DNA of 64,000 nucleotides from assembly GCA_023489335.1 (NCBI GenBank), contig JAMDCP010000011.1, positions 62,001 through 126,000 of the forward strand, in the 5' to 3' direction. Shown here in pieces: positions 37,035 through 45,872 of the stretch. Under the pieces are notes generated by a model, which searched no databases, had not been told where the DNA came from, and saw only the letters and a program-made list of their open reading frames with translations. This DNA comes from Deltaproteobacteria bacterium. Lineage in GTDB: Bacteria > SZUA-79 > Acidulodesulfobacterales > Acidulodesulfobacteraceae. Positions within the stretch are counted from its first letter, which is position 1, and each line of letters begins with the position of its first letter. The translations under genes and the position numbers were made by a program.

Positions 37035-38150
37035 ATGAAATTATTAGATAACGAATATGCAAAAAATTTTGATTTTGTAATATTTTTTACCGTTATTATA
37101 ATCTCTTTTATAGGTATTATAAATCTTTACGGGTCGTTAAGCGTAAATCATAAAGACTTTTTTGACCCTTATGCGATTAAGCAGATTATCTGGCTTATAA
37201 TAGCTTATTTCCTGATGTTTGCAATTATATCAATCGATTATAACACCCTTATAGAAGTTGCCTATTATATTTACGGATTTATATTTATATTAATAATAGC
37301 CGTGCTGCTAAAAGGCAGAATCACTCACGGCGCTTCCCGCTGGATTTCTCTTGGCATGCTTTCGTTTCAGCCGTCCGAATTTATGAAAATTGGATTGGTA
37401 TTCGCCCTTGTTAAATATTTAACCTCTTATGAAAACAGAAATTGTTATTCAGTTAAGGAATTAATAATCCCGTTTATTATAATCCTTTTGCCCGCGCTGT
37501 TAATTGCTAAAGAGCCTGATTTAGGGACGGCGTTAATAGTTTTTTTTGTCGGTATTATCATAATTTACCTTGCAGGCGTTAAAAGAAGCGCTATTTTAAT
37601 TTTAACGGGTATAGCGCTTTTTTTAGGACCTGTTTTATGGTTTCATTTAAAGTCGTACCAAAAAAGCAGGATACTGATTTTTTTACATCCCGCTAAAGAT
37701 TATTTGGGAGCAGGCTATAATATAATACAGTCGGAGATTGCGGTTGGAGCGGGAAGGCTTTTTGGGGACGGGTTCGGCAACGGTTCCCAGAGCACCTTAA
37801 ATTTTTTACCCGCAAAGCATACCGATTTTATATTTTCCACATTTTCCCAGCAGTTTGGTTTTCTCGGAGGATTAGTTCTTATCGCGTTATATTTCATACT
37901 CATAATAGGGGGATTTAAAATCGTATATCAGACAAAAAAATTACAGGGATTTTTGCTTGGGGCCGGAGCGCTCAGCATACTTGCGCTTCATACGGTAATA
38001 AATATCTATATGACGATTGGCCTGCTGCCGGTCGTCGGTGTTCCGCTGCCGTTTTTTAGTTACGGCGGAACATCCATTATCGTAGATATGTCGGCGGTTG
38101 CGATACTTTTAAATATAAAAATGAGAAGGTATAAATTCCAGTCCCCATGA
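37035..38150 (+). CDS. rodA: Peptidoglycan glycosyltransferase RodA
   Basis: A SEDS-family glycan polymerase with ten predicted membrane helices (371 aa). Characteristic segments are GRITHGASRWISLG near 95-108, FQPSEFMKIGLV (SEDS motif, about 111-122), KEPDLGTAL near 156-164, and the closing PLPFFSYGGTSIIVDMSAVAIL. It is encoded directly after PBP2, its catalytic partner. Confidence 0.96.
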   Translation: MKLLDNEYAKNFDFVIFFTVIIISFIGIINLYGSLSVNHKDFFDPYAIKQIIWLIIAYFLMFAIISIDYNTLIEVAYYIYGFIFILIIAVLLKGRITHGASRWISLGMLSFQPSEFMKIGLVFALVKYLTSYENRNCYSVKELIIPFIIILLPALLIAKEPDLGTALIVFFVGIIIIYLAGVKRSAILILTGIALFLGPVLWFHLKSYQKSRILIFLHPAKDYLGAGYNIIQSEIAVGAGRLFGDGFGNGSQSTLNFLPAKHTDFIFSTFSQQFGFLGGLVLIALYFILIIGGFKIVYQTKKLQGFLLGAGALSILALHTVINIYMTIGLLPVVGVPLPFFSYGGTSIIVDMSAVAILLNIKMRRYKFQSP

Positions 38151-38175
38151 TTTTTATGTGTTAGGGGATGCCCTC

Positions 38176-38210
38176 ATTCCCCTCCCCTAATGGGAGGGGT
38201 TAGGGGAGTG
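38176..38210 (+). repeat. Short GC-rich palindromic repeat, copy 2 (rodA-pgpA gap)
   Basis: CCCCTCCCC with its complement GGGAGGGG around TAAT, then TTAGGGGAGTG. A relative of the 36993-37030 copy. Confidence 0.6.
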
Positions 38211-38232
38211 CGAAAGATATAATAATACAATT

Positions 38233-38718
38233 ATGGAAAAGCAAAAGAAATTTAATTTATCGATATTTATTTCAACTTTTTTTTATGCCGGCTTATTCCC
38301 TTACGCGCCGGGAACGGCGGGTTCTATTGCCGGTTTTATTATATATATCTCGTTAATGAGGCTGTTAAATCCATATGAATATATAATAATCTGCCTGCTT
38401 ATTTTTGTTGCGGGGGTGTATTATTCCTCTAAAGCGGAAAAGTTAATAGGGGTCAAAGACCCGCCGTCCCTTGTGATTGACGAGGTTTTGGGGTATTTTA
38501 TAACCATGATGGGCGGATTCTGGGCGCCCTTTTCGATTCTTTACGCGTTTGCAGGGCTTTTGCTGTTCCGGTTTTTTGATATATTAAAGCCCTTTCCCGT
38601 CAGGTATGTGGATAAAAAAATAGGCTCCGGATTAGGCATAATGCTCGACGATGTCGTTGCCGCCATATTTTCGGCAATTATTTTAAGGTTTATAATTGTT
38701 TTAACCGCCGGTATTTAA
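38233..38718 (+). CDS. pgpA: Phosphatidylglycerophosphatase A
   Basis: Dephosphorylates phosphatidylglycerol phosphate in the inner membrane. The 161-aa protein has the PgpA pattern: FPYAPGTAGSIAGF near 22-35, PPSLVIDEVLGYF near 76-88 with the conserved Asp/Glu, and FRFFDILKPFPVRYVD followed by GIMLDDVVAAI. PgpA and CinA are adjacent in many bacteria, as here. Confidence 0.93.
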   Translation: MEKQKKFNLSIFISTFFYAGLFPYAPGTAGSIAGFIIYISLMRLLNPYEYIIICLLIFVAGVYYSSKAEKLIGVKDPPSLVIDEVLGYFITMMGGFWAPFSILYAFAGLLLFRFFDILKPFPVRYVDKKIGSGLGIMLDDVVAAIFSAIILRFIIVLTAGI

Positions 38719-38746
38719 TTTTTAACTTTGAGGCAGATAAAAATAG

Positions 38747-40012
38747 ATGGATATTAATATTAAGATTCTTGTCATAGCGGATAATTATAATTTTGTTGAC
38801 GCAGGAGAGGCCCTGAAAGGCCTATCGGAGGTGCTTTTACACTATAACCTTAGATTTAAAGAGGCTGTCGTACTTCCCCAAACCGAAAGGGACAGCATTT
38901 ACAAGGTAATGTCGTATATGGCATCGGAGGGTTCATTTGTTATAGTTTGCGGCGGAATGAAAGAAGATGCCTGTATTACTCAAAATATCGCCGCCGAGGT
39001 TTTTAAAAAAGGGCTTGCGAGAAGCAAGGATGCCGCAGATTTAATGAGACTTGTGTATGAATTTAATAAAAAGCAGTTAAACCCCTCGGATGAAAAGGCG
39101 TGTTATTTTCCGGAGAATTCTTTTATTATTCCCAATCAAAACTCCGGAATTTCCGGTTTTTATCTGACAGAGCCTATATTTTTTGCCGCTATGCCGCTTG
39201 AACCTAAAAACGCCGTCAACATGTTCAAAAGCCATATTTTGGGAAAAATGCTCGGGAAATTGGGAATTAATTATTTTATAAAATCCAGAAAATATAAGCT
39301 ATTTGGCTTAAAAGAAAAGGAATTCGAAAGGCTTTTAGTAAGATTAAAGAACGATTCGGAATATAATTTTAATTTTAAATATTCTTTCGGCGAGATTATT
39401 TTGAGCGTCTATATAAACGGGATTTCAACGCAAAAACTTAACGAAAATATAAAAGCGGTAGATGCGGCAGTCCTTGGCATATTTAAAGAATATCTTTACG
39501 GTTATGACGACGACGAGCTTAATATAGTCTGTTCGTATTTACTTAAGGAAAAAGGGGTCAGCATTGCCGTGGCGGAGTCTTTGACCGGGGGTTATATATC
39601 CAATAAACTTACCGATTTACCGGGGGCATCAGGCTATTTTATTTATGGCGGCGTAGTATATTCAAATTATTCCAAAACCGATATACTGGGGGTGGATAGC
39701 GGTATTATAGAAAAAGAGGGGGCGGTTTCCGAAAGCTGCGCTATGGAGATGGCAAATCAGGTGAGAAAAAAGGCTTCAAGCGATATCGGTCTTGCGGTAA
39801 CAGGTTTTGCGGGACCTAAAACCCCGCACGACAATGAGCCGGTGGGAACGGTTTTTATAGCCTTATCCTCGACCAAAGTAAAAGAAGTAAGGAAATATTT
39901 GTTTACAGGCTCGAGGCTGGATATTAAGGCTTATACGGCAAAAATGGCTTTGTTTTGGATTTACAGGCTGCTTAGCGGAACCCCTTTGTCTCTGATAAAG
40001 GAAGAACGCTAA
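38747..40012 (+). CDS. cinA: CinA-family protein (nicotinamide-nucleotide amidase domain) with a divergent N-terminal domain
   Basis: The C-terminal domain (about 255-421) is a typical CinA/PncC deamidase: SIAVAESLTGGYISNKLTDLPGASGYF with AESLTGG at 276-282, YGGVVYSNYSK, and LAVTGFAGP near 354. The enzyme converts NMN to nicotinic acid mononucleotide in NAD recycling. The N-terminal part should be a MoCF/COG1058 domain, but the usual GDEL(L) and TGGLGPT motifs are missing; only IVCGGMKEDACITQ at 66-79 remains in that position. The protein may have kept deamidase and lost ADP-ribose pyrophosphatase activity. Confidence 0.85.
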   Translation: MDINIKILVIADNYNFVDAGEALKGLSEVLLHYNLRFKEAVVLPQTERDSIYKVMSYMASEGSFVIVCGGMKEDACITQNIAAEVFKKGLARSKDAADLMRLVYEFNKKQLNPSDEKACYFPENSFIIPNQNSGISGFYLTEPIFFAAMPLEPKNAVNMFKSHILGKMLGKLGINYFIKSRKYKLFGLKEKEFERLLVRLKNDSEYNFNFKYSFGEIILSVYINGISTQKLNENIKAVDAAVLGIFKEYLYGYDDDELNIVCSYLLKEKGVSIAVAESLTGGYISNKLTDLPGASGYFIYGGVVYSNYSKTDILGVDSGIIEKEGAVSESCAMEMANQVRKKASSDIGLAVTGFAGPKTPHDNEPVGTVFIALSSTKVKEVRKYLFTGSRLDIKAYTAKMALFWIYRLLSGTPLSLIKEER

Positions 40013-40038
40013 ACTAATAATATTAACCATAATTTAAC

Positions 40039-40067
40039 TTGATATTATTTTCTTTTTAAGCTATAAC
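40039..40067 (+). promoter_or_regulatory. Probable sigma-70 promoter of recA
   Basis: TTGATA at 40039-40044 and TATAAC at 40062-40067 with a 17-base spacer, about 90 bases before recA. No LexA-like palindrome is evident nearby. A second TATAAT (40097-40102) lacks a good -35. Confidence 0.5.
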
Positions 40068-40154
40068 TTTTAAATAAAAGCTCAATCTGGATTGCCTATA
40101 ATTTAATCAAATAATAATTATATAAAATTATATAATAAATAGAGGGGAGTTAAA

Positions 40155-41195
40155 ATGTCTTCAAAATCGGCGGATAACAGGGATAATAAGGTTAAGGAGC
40201 TTGTAAACGAGCAAAAGCTTAAAGCTTTGGACTTAGCCATTTCTCAAATAGAAAAGCAGTTTGGCGTAGGCGCCATAATGAAACTCGGCGGCAAGCCGCC
40301 TGCCGAAAATATTCAAGCCATTCCGACGGGGTCTTTATCCCTTGATATCGCTCTGGGTATAGGCGGAATACCTAAGGGCAGGGTTATTGAAATATTTGGC
40401 CCGGAGTCCTCCGGTAAAACCACCCTTACGCTTCAAATTGTCGCTCAAGCCCAAAAAAAAGGAGGGATTGCCGCTTTTATCGATGCAGAGCATGCCCTCG
40501 ATTTACATTATGCCAAAAAAATCGGAGTTAATGTTGACGATTTATTGGTTTCTCAGCCAAGCACCGGTGAAGAGGCGTTAGAAATTGCGGATTCGCTTGT
40601 CCGTTCGGGCGGGGTAGATGTGCTGGTCATAGATTCCGTTGCGGCGCTTGTTCCAAAGGCCGAAATAGAAGGCGAAATGGGGGATGCCCATATGGGCCTT
40701 CAGGCAAGGCTGATGTCGCAGGCTTTAAGAAAGCTCACATCGGCAATAGCAAAGTCTAACACCTCCGTTATTTTTATAAATCAGATAAGGATGAAAATAG
40801 GAGTTATGTTCGGTTCTCCGGAAACTACGACAGGCGGAAACGCCCTGAAGTTTTATTCTTCGGTAAGAATAGACATAAGGAGAATAGGTTCCATTAAAAA
40901 AGGGGATGAGGTAATCGGTTCCCGCACAAAAGCAAGAATCGTTAAAAATAAAGTTGCCCCCCCGTTTAAAGAAGCCGAGTTTGATATAATATATGACAGC
41001 GGAATATCGCTTGAGGGGGATGTGGTCGATTTGGGGGCGGATAACGGCATAATAGAAAAGGCGGGAACATGGTTTAGCTACGGCAAGGAAAGGTTAGGGC
41101 AAGGAAGGGAAGCGGCTAAGGAAACGCTTAAAAATAATCCTGCTTTGAGGGACGAGATATATTCTAAAATTATGGGAAAATTTAACCTTAAGTAA
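40155..41195 (+). CDS. recA: Recombinase RecA
   Basis: Homologous-recombination and SOS protein (346 aa). It has the Walker [10 protein letters not shown] at 82-90, DAEHALD near 115, Walker [13 protein letters not shown] near 155, the L1 loop [23 protein letters not shown], and the L2 region [38 protein letters not shown]. The acidic C-terminal tail is short. pilT is inserted between recA and recX. Confidence 0.98.
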   Translation: MSSKSADNRDNKVKELVNEQKLKALDLAISQIEKQFGVGAIMKLGGKPPAENIQAIPTGSLSLDIALGIGGIPKGRVIEIFGPESSGKTTLTLQIVAQAQKKGGIAAFIDAEHALDLHYAKKIGVNVDDLLVSQPSTGEEALEIADSLVRSGGVDVLVIDSVAALVPKAEIEGEMGDAHMGLQARLMSQALRKLTSAIAKSNTSVIFINQIRMKIGVMFGSPETTTGGNALKFYSSVRIDIRRIGSIKKGDEVIGSRTKARIVKNKVAPPFKEAEFDIIYDSGISLEGDVVDLGADNGIIEKAGTWFSYGKERLGQGREAAKETLKNNPALRDEIYSKIMGKFNLK

Positions 41196-41256
41196 ATATA
41201 TAAATAAAAAATATTATTTCCGGCTTCTGGCAAATATTAACTTTAGGAGAATACCT

Positions 41257-42411
41257 ATGGGCGAACAGCCGTCTTTTATAGAAAAGCTTTTGAAAACAGC
41301 TACAGATATGAGGGCATCCGATGTGCACCTTAAGGTAAATTCATACCCTATATTTAGAATAGACGGGGAAATTTATCGTCAAGAAGGTTTTGGCATATTG
41401 TCGCGGGATGTAATCGAAAAAATTGCATCTAGCATGATGGATAAACATCAGCTTCAGGTGTTTCAGGAAAACAGGGATGTGGATTTGGCTTATAGCCTGT
41501 CCGATGTCGGCAGATTCAGGGTAAATATATTTTCCCAAAGAAATTCCCTAAGCGTGGCAATGAGGTACATACCGTTTAGCGTTCCTTCTTTCGATTCTTT
41601 AAATCTTCCGAAAGTTATCAAATCTATTGCGCTAAAGGAAAGAGGACTTGTTCTTGTAACGGGTATTACGGGAAGCGGGAAATCGACTACGCTTGCATCA
41701 ATGATAGATTATATTAACAAAAATAAAGCAGTTCATATGGTAACGATAGAAGATCCGATAGAGTATTTGCATAAAGACATAAAAGCTGTGGTAAACCAGC
41801 GTGAATTAGGTATGGATGTTTATTCCTTTTCGCACGGCTTAAGGGAAGCGTTAAGGCAGGACCCCGATGTTATTTTAGTCGGCGAAATGAGGGACCTTGA
41901 AACTATCGAGACCGCGATAACGGCGGCCGAAACGGGCCATCTTGTTATGAGCACGCTTCACACCCTCGATGCGCAGGAAACCATTAACAGAATTATCGCG
42001 GCTTTTCCGCCGTACCAGCAAAAACAGGTCAGAATGCAGCTTGCGTCGGTAATTTCAGCCGTAATATCGCAGCGCCTTATTATCAGGGCTAATAAGCAAG
42101 GCAGGCTTCCGGCCATCGAGGTAATGGTTGGAACGGAGACGATAAAAGACTGCATTGCCGATGAAAATAAGACGGCAAGCATTAGGGACTATATAAAAAG
42201 CGGCAATATTCAATATGGAATGCAGACATTTGACCAATCCCTCTATAACTTTTATAAGGCAGGTTTGATTACTTATGAAGATGCGCTGGCGCAATCCACT
42301 TCGCCAAACGACCTTGCATTATTAATATCCGGCGTAAACGCAACGGATGAAGGTATGGCCGGGTCTTTGTCTCTAAGCAATAAGGCAGCCGTTTGGGGTA
42401 GCAAGAGTTGA
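41257..42411 (+). CDS. pilT: Type IV pilus retraction ATPase PilT
   Basis: Hexameric ATPase that powers pilus retraction and twitching. The 384-aa protein has an N-terminal PAS-like domain (SDVHLKVNSYPIFRIDGEI), Walker A GITGSGKST (136-144), the Asp box (IEDPIEYLH), Walker B (DPDVILVGEMRD) and the His box (LVMSTLHT). These are PilT-type; PilB-specific N-terminal domain and zinc knuckle are absent. RBS GGAG precedes the ATG. It is the only pilus ATPase in the window, separated from the pilMNOPQ genes by about 24 kb. Confidence 0.94.
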   Translation: MGEQPSFIEKLLKTATDMRASDVHLKVNSYPIFRIDGEIYRQEGFGILSRDVIEKIASSMMDKHQLQVFQENRDVDLAYSLSDVGRFRVNIFSQRNSLSVAMRYIPFSVPSFDSLNLPKVIKSIALKERGLVLVTGITGSGKSTTLASMIDYINKNKAVHMVTIEDPIEYLHKDIKAVVNQRELGMDVYSFSHGLREALRQDPDVILVGEMRDLETIETAITAAETGHLVMSTLHTLDAQETINRIIAAFPPYQQKQVRMQLASVISAVISQRLIIRANKQGRLPAIEVMVGTETIKDCIADENKTASIRDYIKSGNIQYGMQTFDQSLYNFYKAGLITYEDALAQSTSPNDLALLISGVNATDEGMAGSLSLSNKAAVWGSKS

Positions 42412-42911
42412 AAGTACCTTCGAGTAATATATCTAAAAGAAAATTAAAAACAACCGGGACGCCTTTGGATTATTCTCTTAAGCTTCTTTCCATAAGATCT
42501 TATTCGGAAAAATCGATACTGGAAAAGTTGATTAAAAAAAAATTTTCAACCTGCGAGATAAGCAAGGCGGTCAAAAAATTAAGGGAATACGGCTATATAA
42601 ACGATGAAACCTTCGCCGAGAGGCTTATAGAAAGCGGCAAGAGGAAGCTTATCGGAAGAATAAAATTAAGTTATGATATATATAAAAAAGGAATAAATAA
42701 GCAGCTCGCGGATGAACTTATCGATAAATTTTACACCAAAGACGAAGAAAAGGATATAGCCGTCAAAGCGTTAAGCAAAAAAACGGTTTCGCTAATTAAA
42801 TATAAAGAAAACGACCTGATATTTAAAAAAAAGTTATATGATTTTTTGCAGCGCAGAGGGTTTTCTTCTAATGTTATCGAAAACATTTTAAATATAAGTT
42901 CAGCCGATTAG
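42408..42911 (+). CDS. recX: Regulatory protein RecX
   Basis: A 167-aa helical protein that modulates RecA filaments. It shows the RecX three-helix repeats: ALKLLSIRSYSEKSILEKL-like opening (LDYSLKLLSIRSYSEKSILEKL), AVKKLREYGYINDETFAERLIESG near 56, and the later FLQRRGFSSNVIENIL. TTG start overlaps the pilT stop by four bases (TTGA), so it is translated coupled to pilT rather than directly to recA. Confidence 0.88.
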   Translation: MKVPSSNISKRKLKTTGTPLDYSLKLLSIRSYSEKSILEKLIKKKFSTCEISKAVKKLREYGYINDETFAERLIESGKRKLIGRIKLSYDIYKKGINKQLADELIDKFYTKDEEKDIAVKALSKKTVSLIKYKENDLIFKKKLYDFLQRRGFSSNVIENILNISSAD

Positions 42912-42932
42912 AAGGGTCAAGGGTTTTTACCG

Positions 42933-45581
42933 ATGAAAAATTTACTGTCAGGCGAATTAAGAGAGATATTTATAAACTTTTTTAAGGAAAGAGGGCATAC
43001 CTTTGTGGCAAGCTCGTCTTTAATTCCCGCGGGCGATGAGTCCATTATGTTTACTAACGCCGGCATGGTTCAATTTAAAGAATATTTCACGGGTCAGGTT
43101 AAACCGCCGTTTTTAAGGGCAGTAACAGTCCAAAAATGTATGAGAGCGGGCGGCAAGCATAACGATCTGGAAAATGTGGGCAGGACTTCCCGCCATCATA
43201 CCTTTTTTGAGATGCTTGGAAATTTTTCTTTTGGGGATTATTTTAAAAAGGATGCCGTGAGCTTTGCTTATGAATTTTTAAAAGACATTCTGGAGATGGA
43301 CGAAAATCGTCTTTATGTCTCAGTTCACAAAAAAGATGAGGAGGGGTATTCGATATGGAGAGATATTATCGGATTTGACGAAAGTAAAATTTATAAGCTT
43401 GGAGACGATTCGAATTTCTGGCAGATGGGGGAAACGGGTCCGTGCGGCTATTCCAGCGAGATATTTTTTGATACGGGTTATTCCGAGTCGGGTCATGAAG
43501 AGTGTGATATAAATTGCGATTGCGGGAGATATTTGGAAATTTGGAATCTTGTTTTTATGGAATTTAACAAAGAAAGGGACGGTTCCGTTGCAAGGCTTCC
43601 TGAACCGTCGATAGATACTGGCATGGGGCTAGAACGAATCGTGAGGGTTTTACAGAATGTAAAATCAAATTATGACACCGATGTCTTTAAGCCGTACATA
43701 AGCGGGATAGACGGCATCACGGGCAGAATGTATAACGGCGGCGACGAAAATTACGATACAGCCGTCAGAGTGATAAGCGACCATATCAGGACATCGATGT
43801 TTTTGGCCGCGGAATCGGTTTTTCCGTCAAATGAAGGCAGAGGATATGTCTTTAGAAGGATAATGAGGCGGCTTATCAGATTTTCTTTAAAGCTAAATCT
43901 AACACTTGAAAACTTAATATATTTGGGAAATATCGTCGTAATTACAATGGGCGGATTTTATCCCGAGGTTAGAGACGGTATCATGGTTTTTGAAAAGATA
44001 ATGTCCGAGGAGTACGATAAATTTAACGATACGGTCGGTTTCGGCTTAAAACTTCTCGAAGAAAAAATATCGGAATTAAAAAATAACAGGGAGAAAATTA
44101 TACCGGGCGACTTTATCTTTAAACTTTACGACACTAACGGTTTTCCCTTAGATATGGCCATAGATATCGCATCGGAAAATAATCTGTCTTTAGATTTAAA
44201 AAGATTCGATGAACTTATGAATGTTCAGAAAAGCGGTTCAAAACAAAAAAAGGAGAAATTTAACATTTTAGATATCGATTTAAGTTTTCCAAAAACAAAT
44301 TTTACAGGGTATAGCAATCTTGACGCTCACGGCAAAATCCTTGGTTTTTTGAATGAATCGGGTGAATTAACGGGGAGGCTGGAAGACGGCGATGTCTGCT
44401 ATGCAATATCCGATGCCACCCCGTTTTATCCGGACGGGGGCGGCCAGTCGGGGGATAAGGGGATAATAGAATGGGAAGACGGAAGTTTAAGGGTTTCCAA
44501 TACCTTTAAAACAAAAAGCGGCATAATATTGCACTACGGAAGGATATTCGGTAAATGTACTGCACCGGCCCCGGCAAGATTTACGGTCGATAAAAAGAAC
44601 AGGAAAAAAACGGCATCGAATCACAGCGCCACACACCTTTTACAGAGCGCTTTAAGAACCGTTCTTGGAAGTTATGTCGTCCAGCAGGGTTCGTCCGTGG
44701 ATTCGGAAAGATTGAGGTTTGATTTTACGCAGGCAAAGCCTATTTCGGACGATGAATTGCGCAAGGTGGAATCCCTGACGAATGAATATATTTTTTCCGA
44801 TTTAGAGGTCAAAGTCGAAGAGCTTGATGTCAAATCCGCGCTTAATGCAGGGGCGCTTCATTTTTTCGACGAGAAATATGAGGATACGGTCAGGGTCGTT
44901 TCGATGGGGGATGTTTCGAAGGAGTTTTGCGGGGGAACGCATGTGTCGAGAACCGGAGAGATAGGATTTTTTAAGATAATGCGCGAGTCTTCCATTGCTT
45001 CGGGTATAAGAAGGATTGAAGCGGTTACAGGCTACAACTATTTAAACCAATTATATATCGAAGAGGACAACTTGAATAATATCGCCTCGCTCTTGGGCGC
45101 TTCAAAACCGGATGTGTATAATAAAATAATCAATCTTTATTATGATTACGAATATTTAAAAAAGGAGAATAGCGATATTAAGTTAAAGCTAAACACCTTT
45201 GAATCCGAAAGGCTTATTAGAGAATTTAAAAACATCGGTCCTGCCTCCTGCGTAATCTCTAAATTCGAAGATTCATCCCAGGACGATCTTAAGGAATTGA
45301 TTAACATATTAAAATCGAGGCGGGATTTTCCCGGGGGGGACAGCGCCGTGATTTTTGTTTCTTTAATTAATAAAGAGAGGTTAATTTATATCTGCTCCGC
45401 CGAAGGTAATATAGACGCATCTAAAATAGTTAAACTTCTAAACGGGCAGGTCGGCGGAAAAGGCGGGGGGAAGAGGGACTTTGCCCAGGGCGGCAGTACT
45501 GATATTTCAAAATTTAACGAAATCGAAAAAATATTGGAAAAAGTCCTGAAAGATTTATTTTTGCATAAAATCCAGGCTTAG
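42933..45581 (+). CDS. alaS: Alanyl-tRNA synthetase AlaS
   Basis: Full-length class II enzyme of 882 aa. It has the aminoacylation domain with FVASSSLIPAGDESIMFTNAGMVQFK near 25-50 and GRTSRHHTFFEMLGNFSFGDYF near 85, and GRGYVFRRIMRRLIR. The editing domain metal motifs are SNHSATHLL near 567 and CGGTHVSRTGEIG near 668. The C-terminal DHHA1-type region ends with GQVGGKGGGKRDFAQGG. recA-recX-alaS is a common order. Confidence 0.97.
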   Translation: MKNLLSGELREIFINFFKERGHTFVASSSLIPAGDESIMFTNAGMVQFKEYFTGQVKPPFLRAVTVQKCMRAGGKHNDLENVGRTSRHHTFFEMLGNFSFGDYFKKDAVSFAYEFLKDILEMDENRLYVSVHKKDEEGYSIWRDIIGFDESKIYKLGDDSNFWQMGETGPCGYSSEIFFDTGYSESGHEECDINCDCGRYLEIWNLVFMEFNKERDGSVARLPEPSIDTGMGLERIVRVLQNVKSNYDTDVFKPYISGIDGITGRMYNGGDENYDTAVRVISDHIRTSMFLAAESVFPSNEGRGYVFRRIMRRLIRFSLKLNLTLENLIYLGNIVVITMGGFYPEVRDGIMVFEKIMSEEYDKFNDTVGFGLKLLEEKISELKNNREKIIPGDFIFKLYDTNGFPLDMAIDIASENNLSLDLKRFDELMNVQKSGSKQKKEKFNILDIDLSFPKTNFTGYSNLDAHGKILGFLNESGELTGRLEDGDVCYAISDATPFYPDGGGQSGDKGIIEWEDGSLRVSNTFKTKSGIILHYGRIFGKCTAPAPARFTVDKKNRKKTASNHSATHLLQSALRTVLGSYVVQQGSSVDSERLRFDFTQAKPISDDELRKVESLTNEYIFSDLEVKVEELDVKSALNAGALHFFDEKYEDTVRVVSMGDVSKEFCGGTHVSRTGEIGFFKIMRESSIASGIRRIEAVTGYNYLNQLYIEEDNLNNIASLLGASKPDVYNKIINLYYDYEYLKKENSDIKLKLNTFESERLIREFKNIGPASCVISKFEDSSQDDLKELINILKSRRDFPGGDSAVIFVSLINKERLIYICSAEGNIDASKIVKLLNGQVGGKGGGKRDFAQGGSTDISKFNEIEKILEKVLKDLFLHKIQA

Positions 45582-45582
45582 T

Positions 45583-45621
45583 AGAAAAACTGGTCGGAAT
45601 TCAATTCCGACCAGTTTTTCT
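45583..45621. terminator. Strong bidirectional-type terminator after alaS
   Basis: Perfect 18-bp stem (45583-45600 with 45604-45621; core ACTGGTCGGAAT) and a 3-base loop TCA. T runs lie within both ends, so it can work on either strand. It begins two bases after the alaS stop and isolates the small downstream gene. Confidence 0.85.
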
Positions 45622-45650
45622 CGTAGAAATTTTATGCGCGCTAAAACAAT

Positions 45651-45860
45651 ATGGTAAAAATATACGGAAGGCTGGGTTCGGGAATGCCCGCGGTCGAGGG
45701 TTTAATAAGGGAGTTCTTACTTAAAAGGGAGAGTTTCAAGCTTTATAATATCGACAATTTTGAGCAGGCGTACATTGAGTTTTCGGATATTACCAGAGGA
45801 GACATTAACGCGCCGGAGGTATTGGTAATAGACGAGAAAGGAGATATTTATAAAAATTAA
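45651..45860 (+). CDS. Small glutaredoxin-like protein lacking cysteines
   Basis: A 69-aa protein with a beta-alpha-beta pattern like the first half of a glutaredoxin/NrdH domain: VKIYGRLGSGMPAVEGLIREFL, then FKLYNIDNFEQAYIEFSDI, and a cis-Pro-like NAPEVLVIDEKGD near the end. The CxxC place reads GSGM and there is no Cys anywhere, so no thiol redox chemistry is possible. Function unknown. It sits just after a strong terminator and must have its own promoter; it ends 12 bases before the LolB-like gene. Fold assignment is tentative. Confidence 0.55.
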   Translation: MVKIYGRLGSGMPAVEGLIREFLLKRESFKLYNIDNFEQAYIEFSDITRGDINAPEVLVIDEKGDIYKN

Positions 45861-45872
45861 ATTAATAAAATT

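Noticed and set aside
40013-40154. LexA box before recA
   Set aside because: No convincing palindrome of a known LexA type was seen in the gap.
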